DNA from: Rhodococcus spongiicola | GTDB lineage: Bacteria > Actinomycetota > Actinomycetes > Mycobacteriales > Mycobacteriaceae | Length of the DNA: 64,000 nt | Direction: 5' to 3' | Assembly (NCBI RefSeq): GCF_004011835.1 | Contig: NZ_RKLN01000007.1 | Coordinates: 78,497-142,496 of the forward strand | Part shown: positions 1 to 8,749 of the stretch, one piece after another | Numbering within the stretch: the first letter of the stretch is position 1 | Layout of the letters: each line of letters opens with the position of its first letter | Made by a program: the position numbers and the translations under genes | Notes under the pieces: model-generated | The model's input: the letters and a program-made list of their open reading frames with translations, nothing else | Told to the model about the DNA's origin: nothing | Databases searched by the model: none

Positions 1-134
1 AATTCGACCGTGTCAGCCACCTCGGAGAACAGCGAGAAGTTCGTGCCACCGCCGTCGTAGGTGGCGCCGAGGGGGTACGCGCTGCCCGGCCACACCTCGA
101 CCCGCGGGCTTCCCGACGGATCGTTGCGCTCCAT
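1..134 (-). CDS. glgX: Glycogen debranching enzyme GlgX, N-terminal fragment (runs off the left edge)
   Basis: Only the first 44 codons lie in the window. The translation begins MERNDPSGSPRVEVWPGSAY and continues with PLGATYDGGGTNFSLFSE, the conserved start of the N-terminal carbohydrate-binding (CBM48) domain of GlgX/TreX isoamylases. These enzymes cleave alpha-1,6 branches of glycogen and maltodextrins in the cytosol. In mycobacteria glgX (Rv1564c) heads a treX-treY-treZ trehalose cluster; that part would lie to the left and is not visible. The catalytic GH13 domain is outside the window. The ATG at 134 is the natural start because the conserved N-terminus begins just after it. Confidence 0.85.
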   Translation of the reverse strand, partial: MERNDPSGSPRVEVWPGSAYPLGATYDGGGTNFSLFSEVADTVE

Positions 135-249
135 GCTGGGAAACCTTAGCCGTTCGGTGACCGGTTCTCTTGCGGGACGAGATCGGCGGAATCTCGTCGT
201 AGCGTTACCGTGGGAGAACGTACACATACAGACCCGAGAGGTGGGGACG

Positions 250-513
250 ATGCCTTCGATCGGCAACGTACGGAGGGTCGCTGCAGTGGTCGGACCTGCC
301 GCGATCGGCATCGCGGCACTGGTCGGCAGTGCGGGCACGGCGAACGCCGAGGAAACCCCGGCAGCCCCCGGGATCCTGGAAATCGAACTCGACTTAGCGG
401 ACGGAGGACCCACCGCCGAAGTCGAGTTCGTCGACCTGGAGGGCGCACATCGCGAGATCCAGGTCGACCTCCAGACCGGTCAAATCGTCGAGGAAGAACC
501 CGAGGACGATTGA
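250..513 (+). CDS. Small secreted PepSY-like protein
   Basis: An 87-residue protein. Residues 1-32 form a Sec signal peptide: basic start (NVRRV), hydrophobic core, then a signal-peptidase-I site after AGTANA. The mature part is short and very acidic, ends EEEPEDD, and contains a segment (AEVEFVDLEGAHREIQVDL, then TGQIVEEE) that resembles one PepSY repeat, a fold linked to inhibition of extracytoplasmic proteases. The family call rests on this single motif. The ATG at 250 is preferred over upstream starts because it places the signal peptide at the N-terminus. It is divergent from glgX across about 115 bp. Exact function is unknown. Confidence 0.65.
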   Translation: MPSIGNVRRVAAVVGPAAIGIAALVGSAGTANAEETPAAPGILEIELDLADGGPTAEVEFVDLEGAHREIQVDLQTGQIVEEEPEDD

Positions 514-777
514 GTTCCACTCAGTCGGAATAAGTTCTGCGATCAGTTCGGCGATGAAGGGGCGTACGCCCTCCTCGAACCCGAGGATCAGCGGGCCGCC
601 GAAAGCATCACCGGCGCGCGCCATTCTGGACACCGGTGCCGCGCCGAACGGCGGTGCGCAAGCCGGCGACCATAGCAGGCCCCCTCCGGTAATATCGTTC
701 GCACGGACGCGTCGACGTGATGACGCGACGGAAGCGTCATCGTGGTTCCCGGACGCGCGCCGATGGGAGCGTGGGAC

Positions 778-3684
778 GTGAGTGAACGCGAGGTCATAGG
801 TATTCCCCGGCTGCCCAAGTCTGTCCGGTGGGTGCTGGTCGCGTTCCTGATCGTCGTGGTAGCGACCATCGTTCTCCGGTTCGCCGTCGGTGTGTACATC
901 GATTGGCTCTGGTTCGGTGAGGTCGGATTTCGCCAGGTTTGGCTGACGGTTCTCGCCTCGCGCCTGTTGCTGTTCGTCGGGTTTGGCCTGCTCGTCGGAG
1001 GGATCGTCTTCGGGGCGATGTGGCTTGCCTATCGGCACCGGCCACCGCTGTTCGCCGCGTCCCGGGCGGCGGGCCAAGATCCGGTACAACCCCTGCGCAC
1101 GGCGATCGCGCGACGGCCCTTGCTGACAGGACTCGCGGTAGCCGGCGCCATCGGCGTCATCTGCGGCCTCGTCGCACAGGCCAGTTGGTCGACCCTGCAA
1201 CTGTTCCTGCGCGGCGGGTCGTTCGGGCTGACCGATCCCCAGTTCGGTCACGATGTCGGGTTCTACGTCTTCGACCTGCCGTTCTACCGAATGGTGGTCA
1301 ACTGGCTGTTCGTTGCGCTCGTGTTGGCATTCCTCGCCTCGCTCGCGGCTCACTACGTGTTGGGTGGTATCCGATTCTCCGGTAGAGAGACCGGCTTGAC
1401 CTCTGCCGCGCGGGTCCAGCTCGCGATCCTGGTGGGGAGCTTCATCCTGGTCAAGGCCCTCGCGTATTGGCTCGACCGGTACTCCCTGTTGTCGAGTCGC
1501 AGCAAGGAGCCGACCTTCGCCGGCGCGGGTTACACCGATATCAACGCCGTTCTTCCCTCCCGGCTGATTCTGTTCGCGATCGCGGTGCTCTGTGCCGGCG
1601 TCGTCTTCACCGCCGTCGTGGTCCGGGACCTGCGAATACCTGCGATGGCCGTCGCGCTTCTGGTGTTCTCCTCGGTGCTGGTCGGTGGGCTGTGGCCTTT
1701 CGCGATCGAACAGCTGTCGGTGCGACCGAACGCCGCCGATATGGAGCGCCCGTACATCGAGCGAAACATCGCTGCGACTCGAGATGCCTACGCGGTGGGA
1801 CCTGACCGTGTCGAGTATCGCGACTATCCGGGCGTGGGCACCGAACCCCCTCCGGAGGTGCCCGCCGACGTCGTGACGATCGCCAACACCCGGCTACTCG
1901 ATCCCAACATTCTCTCCCGTACCTTCACGCAGCAGCAGCAGCTCAAGAACTTCTACAGTTTTCCGCCGACGCTCGACATCGACCGGTACGAGATCGACGG
2001 GCAACGCCGTGACTTCGTGGTCGCCGTGCGCGAGTTGACGCCGGACGCACTCAGTGACAACCAGCGGCACTGGGTCAATCGGCACACCGTTTACACGCAC
2101 GGAAACGGGTTCGTGGCCGCACCGGCGAACCGGGTCAATGCGGCGGTTCGTGACACGGGGGGCGATACAGCCAGCAGCAACAGCGGCTATCCGATCTATG
2201 CGGTGAGCGACATCGCGACCCAGGCATCGGGGCAGCAGATGATCCCGGTCGACCAACCGCGCATCTACTACGGCGAGGTCATCGCCGAAGCAGACCCGGA
2301 CTACGCCATCGTCGGTGGCGGCGACCAACCGCGCGAATACGACACCGATACCTCGAAGTACACCTATTCGGGTGCTGGCGGAGTGCCCATCGGTTCCTGG
2401 CCGAACCGGCTGGCCTTCGCCCTGAACTACTTCGAACGAAACATCGTGTTCTCCAGAGCGATCGGACCGGATTCGAAGATTCTCTTCCACCGGGATCCCC
2501 GTGAACGCGTCGAACTGGTCGCACCGTGGCTGACCACGGATGACAACCCGTACCCGGCCGTCGTCGACGGAAGAATCGTCTGGATCGTCGACGCCTACAC
2601 CAGCATTGACGGCTACCCGTACGCCAAGCGCAGCACGCTCGACCTGCGTGCGATCGACGAGCAGGAAACCCTGACCCCACCCAACGAGATCTCGTACGTC
2701 CGCAACTCCATCAAGGCCACCGTCGATGCCTACGACGGCACCGTCAAACTCTTCCAGATCGACGACAACGATCCGGTGCTCGAGGCCTGGATGAAGGTCT
2801 TCCCAGGCTCGGTCGAACCGCCGGAGAGTATCAGTGACGAGCTGCGTTCACACTTCCGGTACCCGGAGGGCCTCTTCGCCGTCCAGCGTGAGATCCTCGC
2901 GAAGTACCATGTCGAAGAGCCTCGAGAGTTCTTCACCACCAACGCATTCTGGTCCGTTCCCAGTGACCCGACCGACGAGACGAACATCCACCAGCCACCG
3001 TTCTACGTGCTGCTTGGTGAGCCGGGTAGCACCCAGCCCTCGTTCCGGCTGTCGGGCGCGATGGTCGGATTCAACCGGGAGTTCCTGTCCGCCTACATCT
3101 CGGCGAATTCCGATCCCGAGAACTACGGCGAAATAACCATCTTGCAGCTGCCGACCGACACCCTCACCCAGGGCCCCCAGCAGATCCAGAACTCGATGAT
3201 CTCCGATACCCGCGTCGCGTCCGAACGTACGCTTCTCGAACGATCGAACCGGATCCAGTACGGAAACCTCTTGACGCTTCCGATAGCCGAAGGCGGGGTT
3301 CTGTACGTCGAACCTCTCTTCACGGAGAGAATCCAGACAACACCAAACGGGTCGACGTTCCCGCAACTTGCGCGAGTGCTCGTCAGCTATCGCGAACCCG
3401 GAACCGGTGGCGTTCGAGTGGGTTACGCGCCGACCCTCGCGGAGGCGCTCACCCAAGTCTTCGGTCCAGCAACGGGTAACCTGGCCACTCCGCCCGGCGG
3501 GGGTCCAGGCACTCCTCTGGCCAGTCCAGAGATCACTGAACCTGTCGCGCCGCCCGCTGCTTCTCCTTCGCCCGCCGTGGAGCCCGGGACGCTGGAACAG
3601 CTGAACTCCGGACTCAACGCCATTCAGGCGGAACTCGAGCGCCTGCAACGAGCGATCGACGAGTTGGAACAGTCTGGCGGATAG
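778..3684 (+). CDS. UPF0182 family large membrane protein
   Basis: About 968 residues with the actinobacterial UPF0182 organisation. Roughly seven transmembrane helices fill the first third, with the characteristic phrase VYIDWLWFGEVGF in the first loop. A large extracytoplasmic domain follows, with PPTLDIDRYEIDG and NYFERNIVFSRAIG. A low-complexity Pro/Ala linker near residue 930 leads to a short coiled coil (LNAIQAELERLQRAIDELEQ). The role of the family is unknown. The GTG at 778 is chosen because GGGAG lies about 10 bases upstream; an ATG at 763 and a GTG at 742 are in-frame alternatives. In related genomes it is a conserved single gene of the core chromosome. Confidence 0.88.
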   Translation: MSEREVIGIPRLPKSVRWVLVAFLIVVVATIVLRFAVGVYIDWLWFGEVGFRQVWLTVLASRLLLFVGFGLLVGGIVFGAMWLAYRHRPPLFAASRAAGQDPVQPLRTAIARRPLLTGLAVAGAIGVICGLVAQASWSTLQLFLRGGSFGLTDPQFGHDVGFYVFDLPFYRMVVNWLFVALVLAFLASLAAHYVLGGIRFSGRETGLTSAARVQLAILVGSFILVKALAYWLDRYSLLSSRSKEPTFAGAGYTDINAVLPSRLILFAIAVLCAGVVFTAVVVRDLRIPAMAVALLVFSSVLVGGLWPFAIEQLSVRPNAADMERPYIERNIAATRDAYAVGPDRVEYRDYPGVGTEPPPEVPADVVTIANTRLLDPNILSRTFTQQQQLKNFYSFPPTLDIDRYEIDGQRRDFVVAVRELTPDALSDNQRHWVNRHTVYTHGNGFVAAPANRVNAAVRDTGGDTASSNSGYPIYAVSDIATQASGQQMIPVDQPRIYYGEVIAEADPDYAIVGGGDQPREYDTDTSKYTYSGAGGVPIGSWPNRLAFALNYFERNIVFSRAIGPDSKILFHRDPRERVELVAPWLTTDDNPYPAVVDGRIVWIVDAYTSIDGYPYAKRSTLDLRAIDEQETLTPPNEISYVRNSIKATVDAYDGTVKLFQIDDNDPVLEAWMKVFPGSVEPPESISDELRSHFRYPEGLFAVQREILAKYHVEEPREFFTTNAFWSVPSDPTDETNIHQPPFYVLLGEPGSTQPSFRLSGAMVGFNREFLSAYISANSDPENYGEITILQLPTDTLTQGPQQIQNSMISDTRVASERTLLERSNRIQYGNLLTLPIAEGGVLYVEPLFTERIQTTPNGSTFPQLARVLVSYREPGTGGVRVGYAPTLAEALTQVFGPATGNLATPPGGGPGTPLASPEITEPVAPPAASPSPAVEPGTLEQLNSGLNAIQAELERLQRAIDELEQSGG

Positions 3685-3752
3685 GCCAGGAAGCGACGAT
3701 CGCCACCCGAGCCCGAGATGATCCGTGTTCGACGATCAGCTCAGTGATCGGT

Positions 3753-4316
3753 TCACCCAGTTATGGTCGGGCCAGCCTTGAATCGCCGGGTGCTTCCTCG
3801 ACGGGCTGCTCGGTCGAGTTGGGCCTGCTTGCGTGGAGACGGCACGCCGTTCTCCACGTAGTGCGCCAGGTCCGCCAGCACTCGCCGACCGGCGCGTCGA
3901 AGCATGATCAGCATCCACCAGCCTGCCAGTAGGCCGAACACACCTCGGGTGGTGACGAGGGCGTCGTAGCTGACCACACTATGTTGCTCGTCCACGGGAG
4001 TGACGGTCCAGCTGTTGCGTGCGACCGACAGGAAGCGCGGCTTCTGCTCGGCCTCATAGGTCAAGCTTCGCGCGGAGTCGTCGTAGGCAACGATCGCTTC
4101 GGTCACGTACGGGGCTACCCGGATGCCAGTTTGGCAGACTCGGCCCGCGACCGGTGCCTCGTCCACGGTCGGGGCAGAACCCGGGATAGCCGCGGAGGCG
4201 GGAACGTCGGTGGCCCACTCGCCGATCTTGTCGAACCGACGGCCGATGACGTCCCAGACGGCCTCGACAGGCGCTACGATCTCAGCATTGTTGGACAGCT
4301 TCATGTCTTCGAGCAT
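3753..4316 (-). CDS. SRPBCC family (polyketide cyclase/START-like) protein
   Basis: A 187-residue protein of the SRPBCC fold. It opens with a typical strand and helix (NNAEIVAPVEAVWDVIGRRF), carries the central beta segments (SWTVTPVDEQHSVVSYDALV) and ends in the long C-terminal helix that covers the ligand cavity. Such proteins bind or modify small hydrophobic ligands; the ligand cannot be read from sequence. A second ATG four codons in (position 4304) is equally plausible. It is divergent from the MmyB-type regulator at 4391 with about 75 bp between starts, so that regulator may control it. Confidence 0.75.
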   Translation of the reverse strand: MLEDMKLSNNAEIVAPVEAVWDVIGRRFDKIGEWATDVPASAAIPGSAPTVDEAPVAGRVCQTGIRVAPYVTEAIVAYDDSARSLTYEAEQKPRFLSVARNSWTVTPVDEQHSVVSYDALVTTRGVFGLLAGWWMLIMLRRAGRRVLADLAHYVENGVPSPRKQAQLDRAARRGSTRRFKAGPTITG

Positions 4317-4390
4317 GGTCTCGTCTCGCCGGCAAGTCGATTCCTTAAGAGGGAATCGGCGAATTTTCGTGCACCTGAAACGCTGATGTC

Positions 4391-5176
4391 ATGACTCGTG
4401 GAGAGCCCGGGACCACCAGCCCTTTCGGTGCTCAGCTGCGGCGCTGGCGAGGCAGTCGCGGACTCAGCCAGCTTGCGTTGGCGGCGGCGGTGGGCTCCAC
4501 GTCGCGTCATATGTCGTTTCTGGAGACGGGTAGGTCGCGTCCCAGCGAACAGATGGTGATGCGGCTCGGCGAGGCGCTCGGAATTCCTTTGCGTGAACAG
4601 AATCGGCTGCTCGAGGCCGCCGGCCTACCCGCCGCCTATCCTGAGGTGGCGCTGGAGGATGCCGATCTGGCGCCGTTTCGCGCCGCGATCAACCAGCTGC
4701 TGACAGCGCACATGCCCTACCCGGCCGTCGTCGTCGATGAACACTGGAACGTGTTGCTCGCCAATCGAGCGAGCGCTGCATTCTTCGGTGACGCGCTGGT
4801 CGGTAGCAACCTTGCGCATCGATACTTTGCAGACCCAGCCGCCGCCGAGGCGATCGTCAACTGGCCACAGGTGGCTTGGGCCGGCATGGACCGATTGCGG
4901 CAGCAGCTTGCACTGAGACCGTTCGATGACACACTGCGCGAGCTTGCGGTGCTCGCTGAGCGGGCCACTGCGGGTCTGCCTCGCCCGTCTCCGCCGGCAG
5001 AGGGATTGGTGGTGTGCCCGTGGTTTCGGGTTGGCGGGCAGGTGATTCGGACGATCGGGATGGCCGCCCGGTTCGATACGACGAGCGCGGTGACGCTGGA
5101 GGAGCTTCGGGTCGAGTTGCTGTATCCCCTCGATAGCGATGCGGAGCGGTTCTTCCGGGAGGCGGGGACGACGTAA
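4391..5176 (+). CDS. XRE helix-turn-helix regulator with MmyB-like ligand domain
   Basis: A 261-residue regulator. Residues about 10-70 form an XRE-type HTH (FGAQLRRWRGSRGLSQLALA, then SRHMSFLETGRSRPS). The rest matches the MmyB-like PAS-type ligand domain found in many actinobacterial regulators, with the pattern YPAVVVDEHWNVLLANRA near residue 115. MmyB family members sense small or fatty-acyl ligands and usually control a neighbouring enzyme gene. Here the divergent SRPBCC gene is the obvious candidate target. The start ATG at 4391 has no strong ribosome-binding site, so a leaderless or short-leader mRNA is possible. Confidence 0.85.
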   Translation: MTRGEPGTTSPFGAQLRRWRGSRGLSQLALAAAVGSTSRHMSFLETGRSRPSEQMVMRLGEALGIPLREQNRLLEAAGLPAAYPEVALEDADLAPFRAAINQLLTAHMPYPAVVVDEHWNVLLANRASAAFFGDALVGSNLAHRYFADPAAAEAIVNWPQVAWAGMDRLRQQLALRPFDDTLRELAVLAERATAGLPRPSPPAEGLVVCPWFRVGGQVIRTIGMAARFDTTSAVTLEELRVELLYPLDSDAERFFREAGTT

Positions 5177-5581
5177 CCGGCGGACCATGACCGCCACCAG
5201 GAGTCGTCCGGTATCGCCTACCAGGGTTGGTATTCGCGGGTTTTGCGCTGGATGTCGGGGTTGGGGGAGCTTGGTTTCCAAGCGTGGGGAGGTGGTATCC
5301 AGAAAAACCGTTGCGGGACAACCGAACAAGACAAGTCAAAGGGACGAACTCTGCAAGATGCCAGGGGGACGACAATCAGACATTCTCGACGCCCGCGAGA
5401 ACGGGATCGCGGTGGTGCCTTTGAGCCCAATCGATTCAGGGGGCACCGAGAGTATCGTGGGAGTTCCGTCGACCAAACAATGAGCCGCGTCACCTGTCGT
5501 CTACCTGTCCGGACTTCTAATGCCCAGCGGCACAACAATATCGATCAACAAGGACGTCGACGGACGAAAACAGAGAATGGT
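5177..5581. other. 405-bp intergenic region
   Basis: The stretch between the MmyB-type regulator and the dienelactone hydrolase gene. A short hairpin at 5269-5283 (GCTTGG, TTT loop, CCAAGC) could weakly terminate the upstream gene. The second half is less GC-rich than the surroundings and probably holds the promoter of the downstream gene, but no convincing -10/-35 pair was found. No conserved coding sequence is apparent in any frame. Confidence 0.4.
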
Positions 5582-6829
5582 GTGATTGTTGTGGGTCAGT
5601 ACGTGGATGTGACCAAGCAGTCCGGAGAGTCGTTCGCTGCCTACCTGTCTCTCCCCACACAGGGCTCAGGGCCGGGGCTGATTCTGCTCCAGGAGATCTT
5701 CGGGATAAACGACTACATGCGTGCCATGGCGGACCGGTACGCCGAAGAGGGCTATGTGGTAATGGTGCCCGACCTGTTCTGGCGCTCCGGGCCTCGACAG
5801 GAGCTCGGCTACGACGAGGAGGGATTCAAACGTGGCCTGGCGCTCCGGAATGAGCTCGTGGAGGATCTCGTCGTCGAGGACATCGGAGACACGGTTCGTG
5901 CCCTCCGCGCGCGGGGCGAACACGCAGGCGGAGTGGGTGCGATCGGCTACTGCCTCGGCGGACTCTTCGCATACCTGTCCGCTCTGCGTCTGGACATCGA
6001 TTGTGCGGTCAGCTACTACGGCGTAGGCGTCCAAGACGCCCTCGGCGAGGCGGGTCTCCTGAAGGTGCCCATGGTTTTCCATCTCGCGGAACTTGACAAG
6101 TACTGCCCGGACGCAGCACGGAATGCGATCAGGGCGGCCTTCGAGGGCAACGATTTGGTCCGCATCTACGACTACGCCGGCGTCGATCATGCCTTCGCCA
6201 CTCACGGCCGGGACGTGTACGACCCGGCTGCGGCAGGGTTGGCCTATTCGCGGACGCTCTTGGTGCTCCGGGAGACGATAGGTCCGCGGTACGACCTTTC
6301 GGCGCTCTGGGACAGTCACACGTACTACGAGTTCGAAGCCCGCGACGTGCCTGCGACGATGTCAACGATGGTCGACGAACCCTATGTCAACCACATTCCG
6401 ACGATGACCGGCGGTGTCGGGCAAGAAGACGTCGCCCGCTTCTATTCGCATCACTTCATTCCCGGCATTCCCGAGGACACGAAAATGATCCCGATATCTC
6501 GCACTGTCGGGGCGGACCGGGTGGTCGACGAGATGCTCTTCTGCTTCACCCACGACCGCGAGATCGAGTGGATGCTGCCAGGAGTTGCACCCACTGGACG
6601 TTACGTCGAGATCCCGCTGGTTGCCGTAGTGACCCTGCGCGGCAACAAGTTGTACAACGAACACATCTACTGGGATCAGGCCAGTCTTCTGGTGCAGATT
6701 GGCTCACTCGATCCCGAGCATCTTCCGGTCACGGGAGTCGAGCAGGCGAAGAAGTTGGTGGACAAATCGCTGCCATCGAACGAACTGATGCCGAGTTGGC
6801 CCGCCAGCAAAGGAAAGCCCGTCGCATAG
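5582..6829 (+). CDS. Dienelactone hydrolase fused to an NTF2-like domain
   Basis: About 415 residues in two domains. Residues 1-235 are a dienelactone hydrolase (carboxymethylenebutenolidase) alpha/beta hydrolase with nucleophile Cys124 in GYCLGG, Asp172 in AELDKY and His203 in VDHAFA, plus the conserved Glu in LLQEIFGIN. Residues about 255-415 are NTF2/SnoaL-like (DVARFYSHHFIPGIPEDT, then RTVGADRVVDEMLFCFTH). DLH enzymes open dienelactones in chlorocatechol breakdown, but many actinobacterial members are general hydrolases. No aromatic-degradation genes adjoin it, so the substrate is open. The GTG at 5582 has AGAGAA upstream; GTG 5591 is an alternative. Confidence 0.85.
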   Translation: MIVVGQYVDVTKQSGESFAAYLSLPTQGSGPGLILLQEIFGINDYMRAMADRYAEEGYVVMVPDLFWRSGPRQELGYDEEGFKRGLALRNELVEDLVVEDIGDTVRALRARGEHAGGVGAIGYCLGGLFAYLSALRLDIDCAVSYYGVGVQDALGEAGLLKVPMVFHLAELDKYCPDAARNAIRAAFEGNDLVRIYDYAGVDHAFATHGRDVYDPAAAGLAYSRTLLVLRETIGPRYDLSALWDSHTYYEFEARDVPATMSTMVDEPYVNHIPTMTGGVGQEDVARFYSHHFIPGIPEDTKMIPISRTVGADRVVDEMLFCFTHDREIEWMLPGVAPTGRYVEIPLVAVVTLRGNKLYNEHIYWDQASLLVQIGSLDPEHLPVTGVEQAKKLVDKSLPSNELMPSWPASKGKPVA

Positions 6830-6906
6830 GGCGGGCGCTCACGCCCCAACTTCGGTCAGTGTGCTGTGCCGATGATCGTGCGAGGAGGAGGTCGAGGTGT
6901 GGTTAT

Positions 6907-7119
6907 TCATCGAGTCGCCCGGCGTTCTGATGGCCACGTGTCATGCGCGTACCAGACAACCCAGTAGACCGGGAAGAAGACGACCGCACCTACCGACACA
7001 AGCTTGCCGGCGCCGCGTCGACGCTGTCCGATTGCTGTGAGCACGCCAAAAGAAAGATAGGTGCCTACTGTCAGGAATAGGAAGAGCGCTACGAGAAGCC
7101 ACAGCACCTGTCTGAACAT
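6907..7119 (-). CDS. Small hypothetical membrane protein
   Basis: About 70 residues if the ATG at 7119 is used; longer in-frame starts exist at 7164 (ATG) and 7218 (GTG, three bases after the upstream gene's stop). Two hydrophobic helices are visible (QVLWLLVALFLFLTVGTYLS and VSVGAVVFFPVYWVVWYA) separated by a basic loop (GQRRRGAGK), so the loop is probably cytoplasmic. No family is recognised. It follows the pentapeptide-repeat gene on the same strand and may be co-transcribed with it. The start is uncertain because none of the candidates has a clear ribosome-binding site. Confidence 0.5.
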   Translation of the reverse strand: MFRQVLWLLVALFLFLTVGTYLSFGVLTAIGQRRRGAGKLVSVGAVVFFPVYWVVWYAHDTWPSERRATR

Positions 7120-7221
7120 ACCGTCGACTGCGGATCGCAAGTGCCAATTTGAGATGGCGGGCATCCCGCAAGGACGTCGTCGATAGCCTCGAACCGCCTG
7201 TTTTGCCGATGGCGCCACCTC

Positions 7222-7797
7222 TCAGTCGACCGAGGTGCCGTCCGGCATGGTGGCCTCGGTGATATCTGCGCCGTCCAGGACAGCGGTGATGATGTTCGCC
7301 CCGGTCAGGTTGGCCTTCCCCAGGTAGGCGCTGATCAGGATGGCGCCGGTCAGGTCGGCGTCACCGAGATAGGCGCCGGTCATGTACGCGCCGGTGAGGT
7401 CCGCTCCAGCGAGGTCCGCGTACCCGAGGAAGGTTGACGTCAGATACGCCATCGTCAGGTCAGCATCCCGCAGGCGGGCCCGCGTGAGGTACGCGCCGGT
7501 GAAGTTGGCATCGTGGGCGATCACGCCGGTGAGATCGGCTCGTGCCAGGTCGGCGCCGACGAGCTCGGCCGACGTCAGATTGGCGCCCGCGAGGCCGGCA
7601 TCCGTAAGGTCCGCTCCCGACAGGTCGGCGCCGGTGAGGTCCACACCCGCCAGGTTCGCTCCCGCCAGGTTCGCGCCCGCCAGACCGGCGTCGACGAGGC
7701 TGACGTTCCCCGAGTCACCCAGCGACCGAAGGGAATTCCAAGCGGTGACATCAGAGCGGAGCAGGTCGAGAGGCTGCGCGTGTGCTGTCGATGTCAT
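7222..7797 (-). CDS. Pentapeptide-repeat protein
   Basis: A 191-residue protein. After a 30-residue head it consists almost wholly of about 30 tandem pentapeptides of the form A(D/N)LxG (LAGANLAGVDLTGADLSGAD and so on), which fold as a right-handed quadrilateral beta-helix. Qnr and MfpA are pentapeptide proteins that mimic DNA and shield gyrase from quinolones; most others have no known role, and this one lacks clear MfpA-specific features. The ATG at 7797 is preferred over an upstream start at 7857 because GGGGG lies just before it. It is divergent from a TetR regulator and shares two operators with it. Confidence 0.85.
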   Translation of the reverse strand: MTSTAHAQPLDLLRSDVTAWNSLRSLGDSGNVSLVDAGLAGANLAGANLAGVDLTGADLSGADLTDAGLAGANLTSAELVGADLARADLTGVIAHDANFTGAYLTRARLRDADLTMAYLTSTFLGYADLAGADLTGAYMTGAYLGDADLTGAILISAYLGKANLTGANIITAVLDGADITEATMPDGTSVD

Positions 7798-7870
7798 CGA
7801 ACCCCCGAATGGAACGAACACTGGTGGCTGTCCACCATCTGCCGAGCCAGTTGGCACTACCCAACGTCAG

Positions 7871-7913
7871 GTTGACGGCGTCAACCTAGCAGCGAGTTGT
7901 TGACAGCGTCAAC
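7871..7913. promoter_or_regulatory. Twin TetR operators between the pentapeptide gene and the TetR gene
   Basis: Two perfect inverted repeats of the same sequence: GTTGACGGCGTCAAC at 7871-7885 and GTTGACAGCGTCAAC at 7899-7913. Their arms (GTTGAC/GTCAAC) are identical and their centres lie 28 bp apart. They sit between the divergent genes, upstream of the TetR start at 7933. This is the usual layout of an autoregulating TetR repressor that also controls its divergent neighbour. Confidence 0.8.
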
Positions 7914-7926
7914 CTCCTCCTATTCT
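7900..7926 (+). promoter_or_regulatory. Probable promoter of the TetR gene, inside the operator
   Basis: A consensus -35 (TTGACA, 7900-7905) lies inside the second operator. It is followed after 15 bp by TATTCT (7921-7926). A start about seven bases further on falls at the GTG start codon (7933), so the transcript would be leaderless. The spacer is shorter than ideal. Confidence 0.5.
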
Positions 7927-7932
7927 GCGGAG

Positions 7933-8529
7933 GTGAAGGAACAGACCGGGGACACGCGTCGTGCTCTCATCTCCGCCGCCAGTGATCTCCTGGCGCAGGG
8001 CGGACCGGCTCACGTCACAATGCGAGCAGTCGGCGCCGCCGCCAACGTGTCGCGGACCGCGCCGTACCGCCACTTCCGAGACAAGGACGACCTCCTGAGC
8101 ACGGTCGCCGCCGAGAACCTGGCCTTCGTGAAAGCAGAGATGCAGCGCGCAGCTGCGAACCCCACGACAGCCTCCACACCGCTGTTCCGCGCCTGCCTTG
8201 CCTACGTCCGCGTCGCGTGGGAATACCCGAACCACTACCGACTCGAATTCGGAGGCGACTACGCGTTCAAGCCGAGCCAGGCGCTGGAAGAGGCCGCCAC
8301 TGATTTCAACGGGTACTTCAATGAACTCGTCGTCGAGTCGCAGCGGAGCAACACCCTCATCGCCGACGATGTCCGAGACGTCGGCCCACTGCTCTGGGTC
8401 TTGCTGCACGGACTGGCCATGTCCAATCACCTGGTCGCTCACCGGGCGTGCGACACCGAGACCGGCTATGAGACCGGCGATTTGTCGCGTGTACTTGGTC
8501 TGGCTCTGCGGAACCTGGCCCCGTACTGA
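7933..8529 (+). CDS. TetR/AcrR family transcriptional regulator
   Basis: About 198 residues. The N-terminal TetR HTH is clear (RRALISAASDLLAQGG, then VTMRAVGAAANVSRTAPYRH with the FRDKDDLL recognition segment). The C-terminal part resembles the WHG-type ligand domain (YVRVAWEYPNHYRLEFG). The GTG at 7933 is preferred over a TTG at 7897 because the latter overlaps the twin operators and lies upstream of the apparent promoter. It most likely represses itself and the divergent pentapeptide-repeat gene. The inducer is unknown. Confidence 0.85.
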   Translation: MKEQTGDTRRALISAASDLLAQGGPAHVTMRAVGAAANVSRTAPYRHFRDKDDLLSTVAAENLAFVKAEMQRAAANPTTASTPLFRACLAYVRVAWEYPNHYRLEFGGDYAFKPSQALEEAATDFNGYFNELVVESQRSNTLIADDVRDVGPLLWVLLHGLAMSNHLVAHRACDTETGYETGDLSRVLGLALRNLAPY

Positions 8530-8749
8530 CCTCACCCTGCCGGGACCAGATCGAACCCAGAACGGATCAGGTTTACGCCTGCTCGGCATTCAGGTCCGTA
8601 CATATCCGGATAGTTCAATACCTTACTGTCCCAATAGAGCTCAGTTGTTTGAGCAAGGTCGTCGAGTTGAGGCCGTGCGTTGGTGGCGTGGAAGCGAGTC
8701 GCACTCAACTTCCCTTGTACAGGCGCGTCCGGCGTGCGGTGGCAGGTTC

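Noticed and set aside
394..1353. Long minus-strand reading frame over the start of the UPF0182 gene
   Set aside because: It overlaps the secreted PepSY-like gene and UPF0182, has low-complexity Arg/Gln-rich sequence and no recognisable domain; a high-GC shadow frame.
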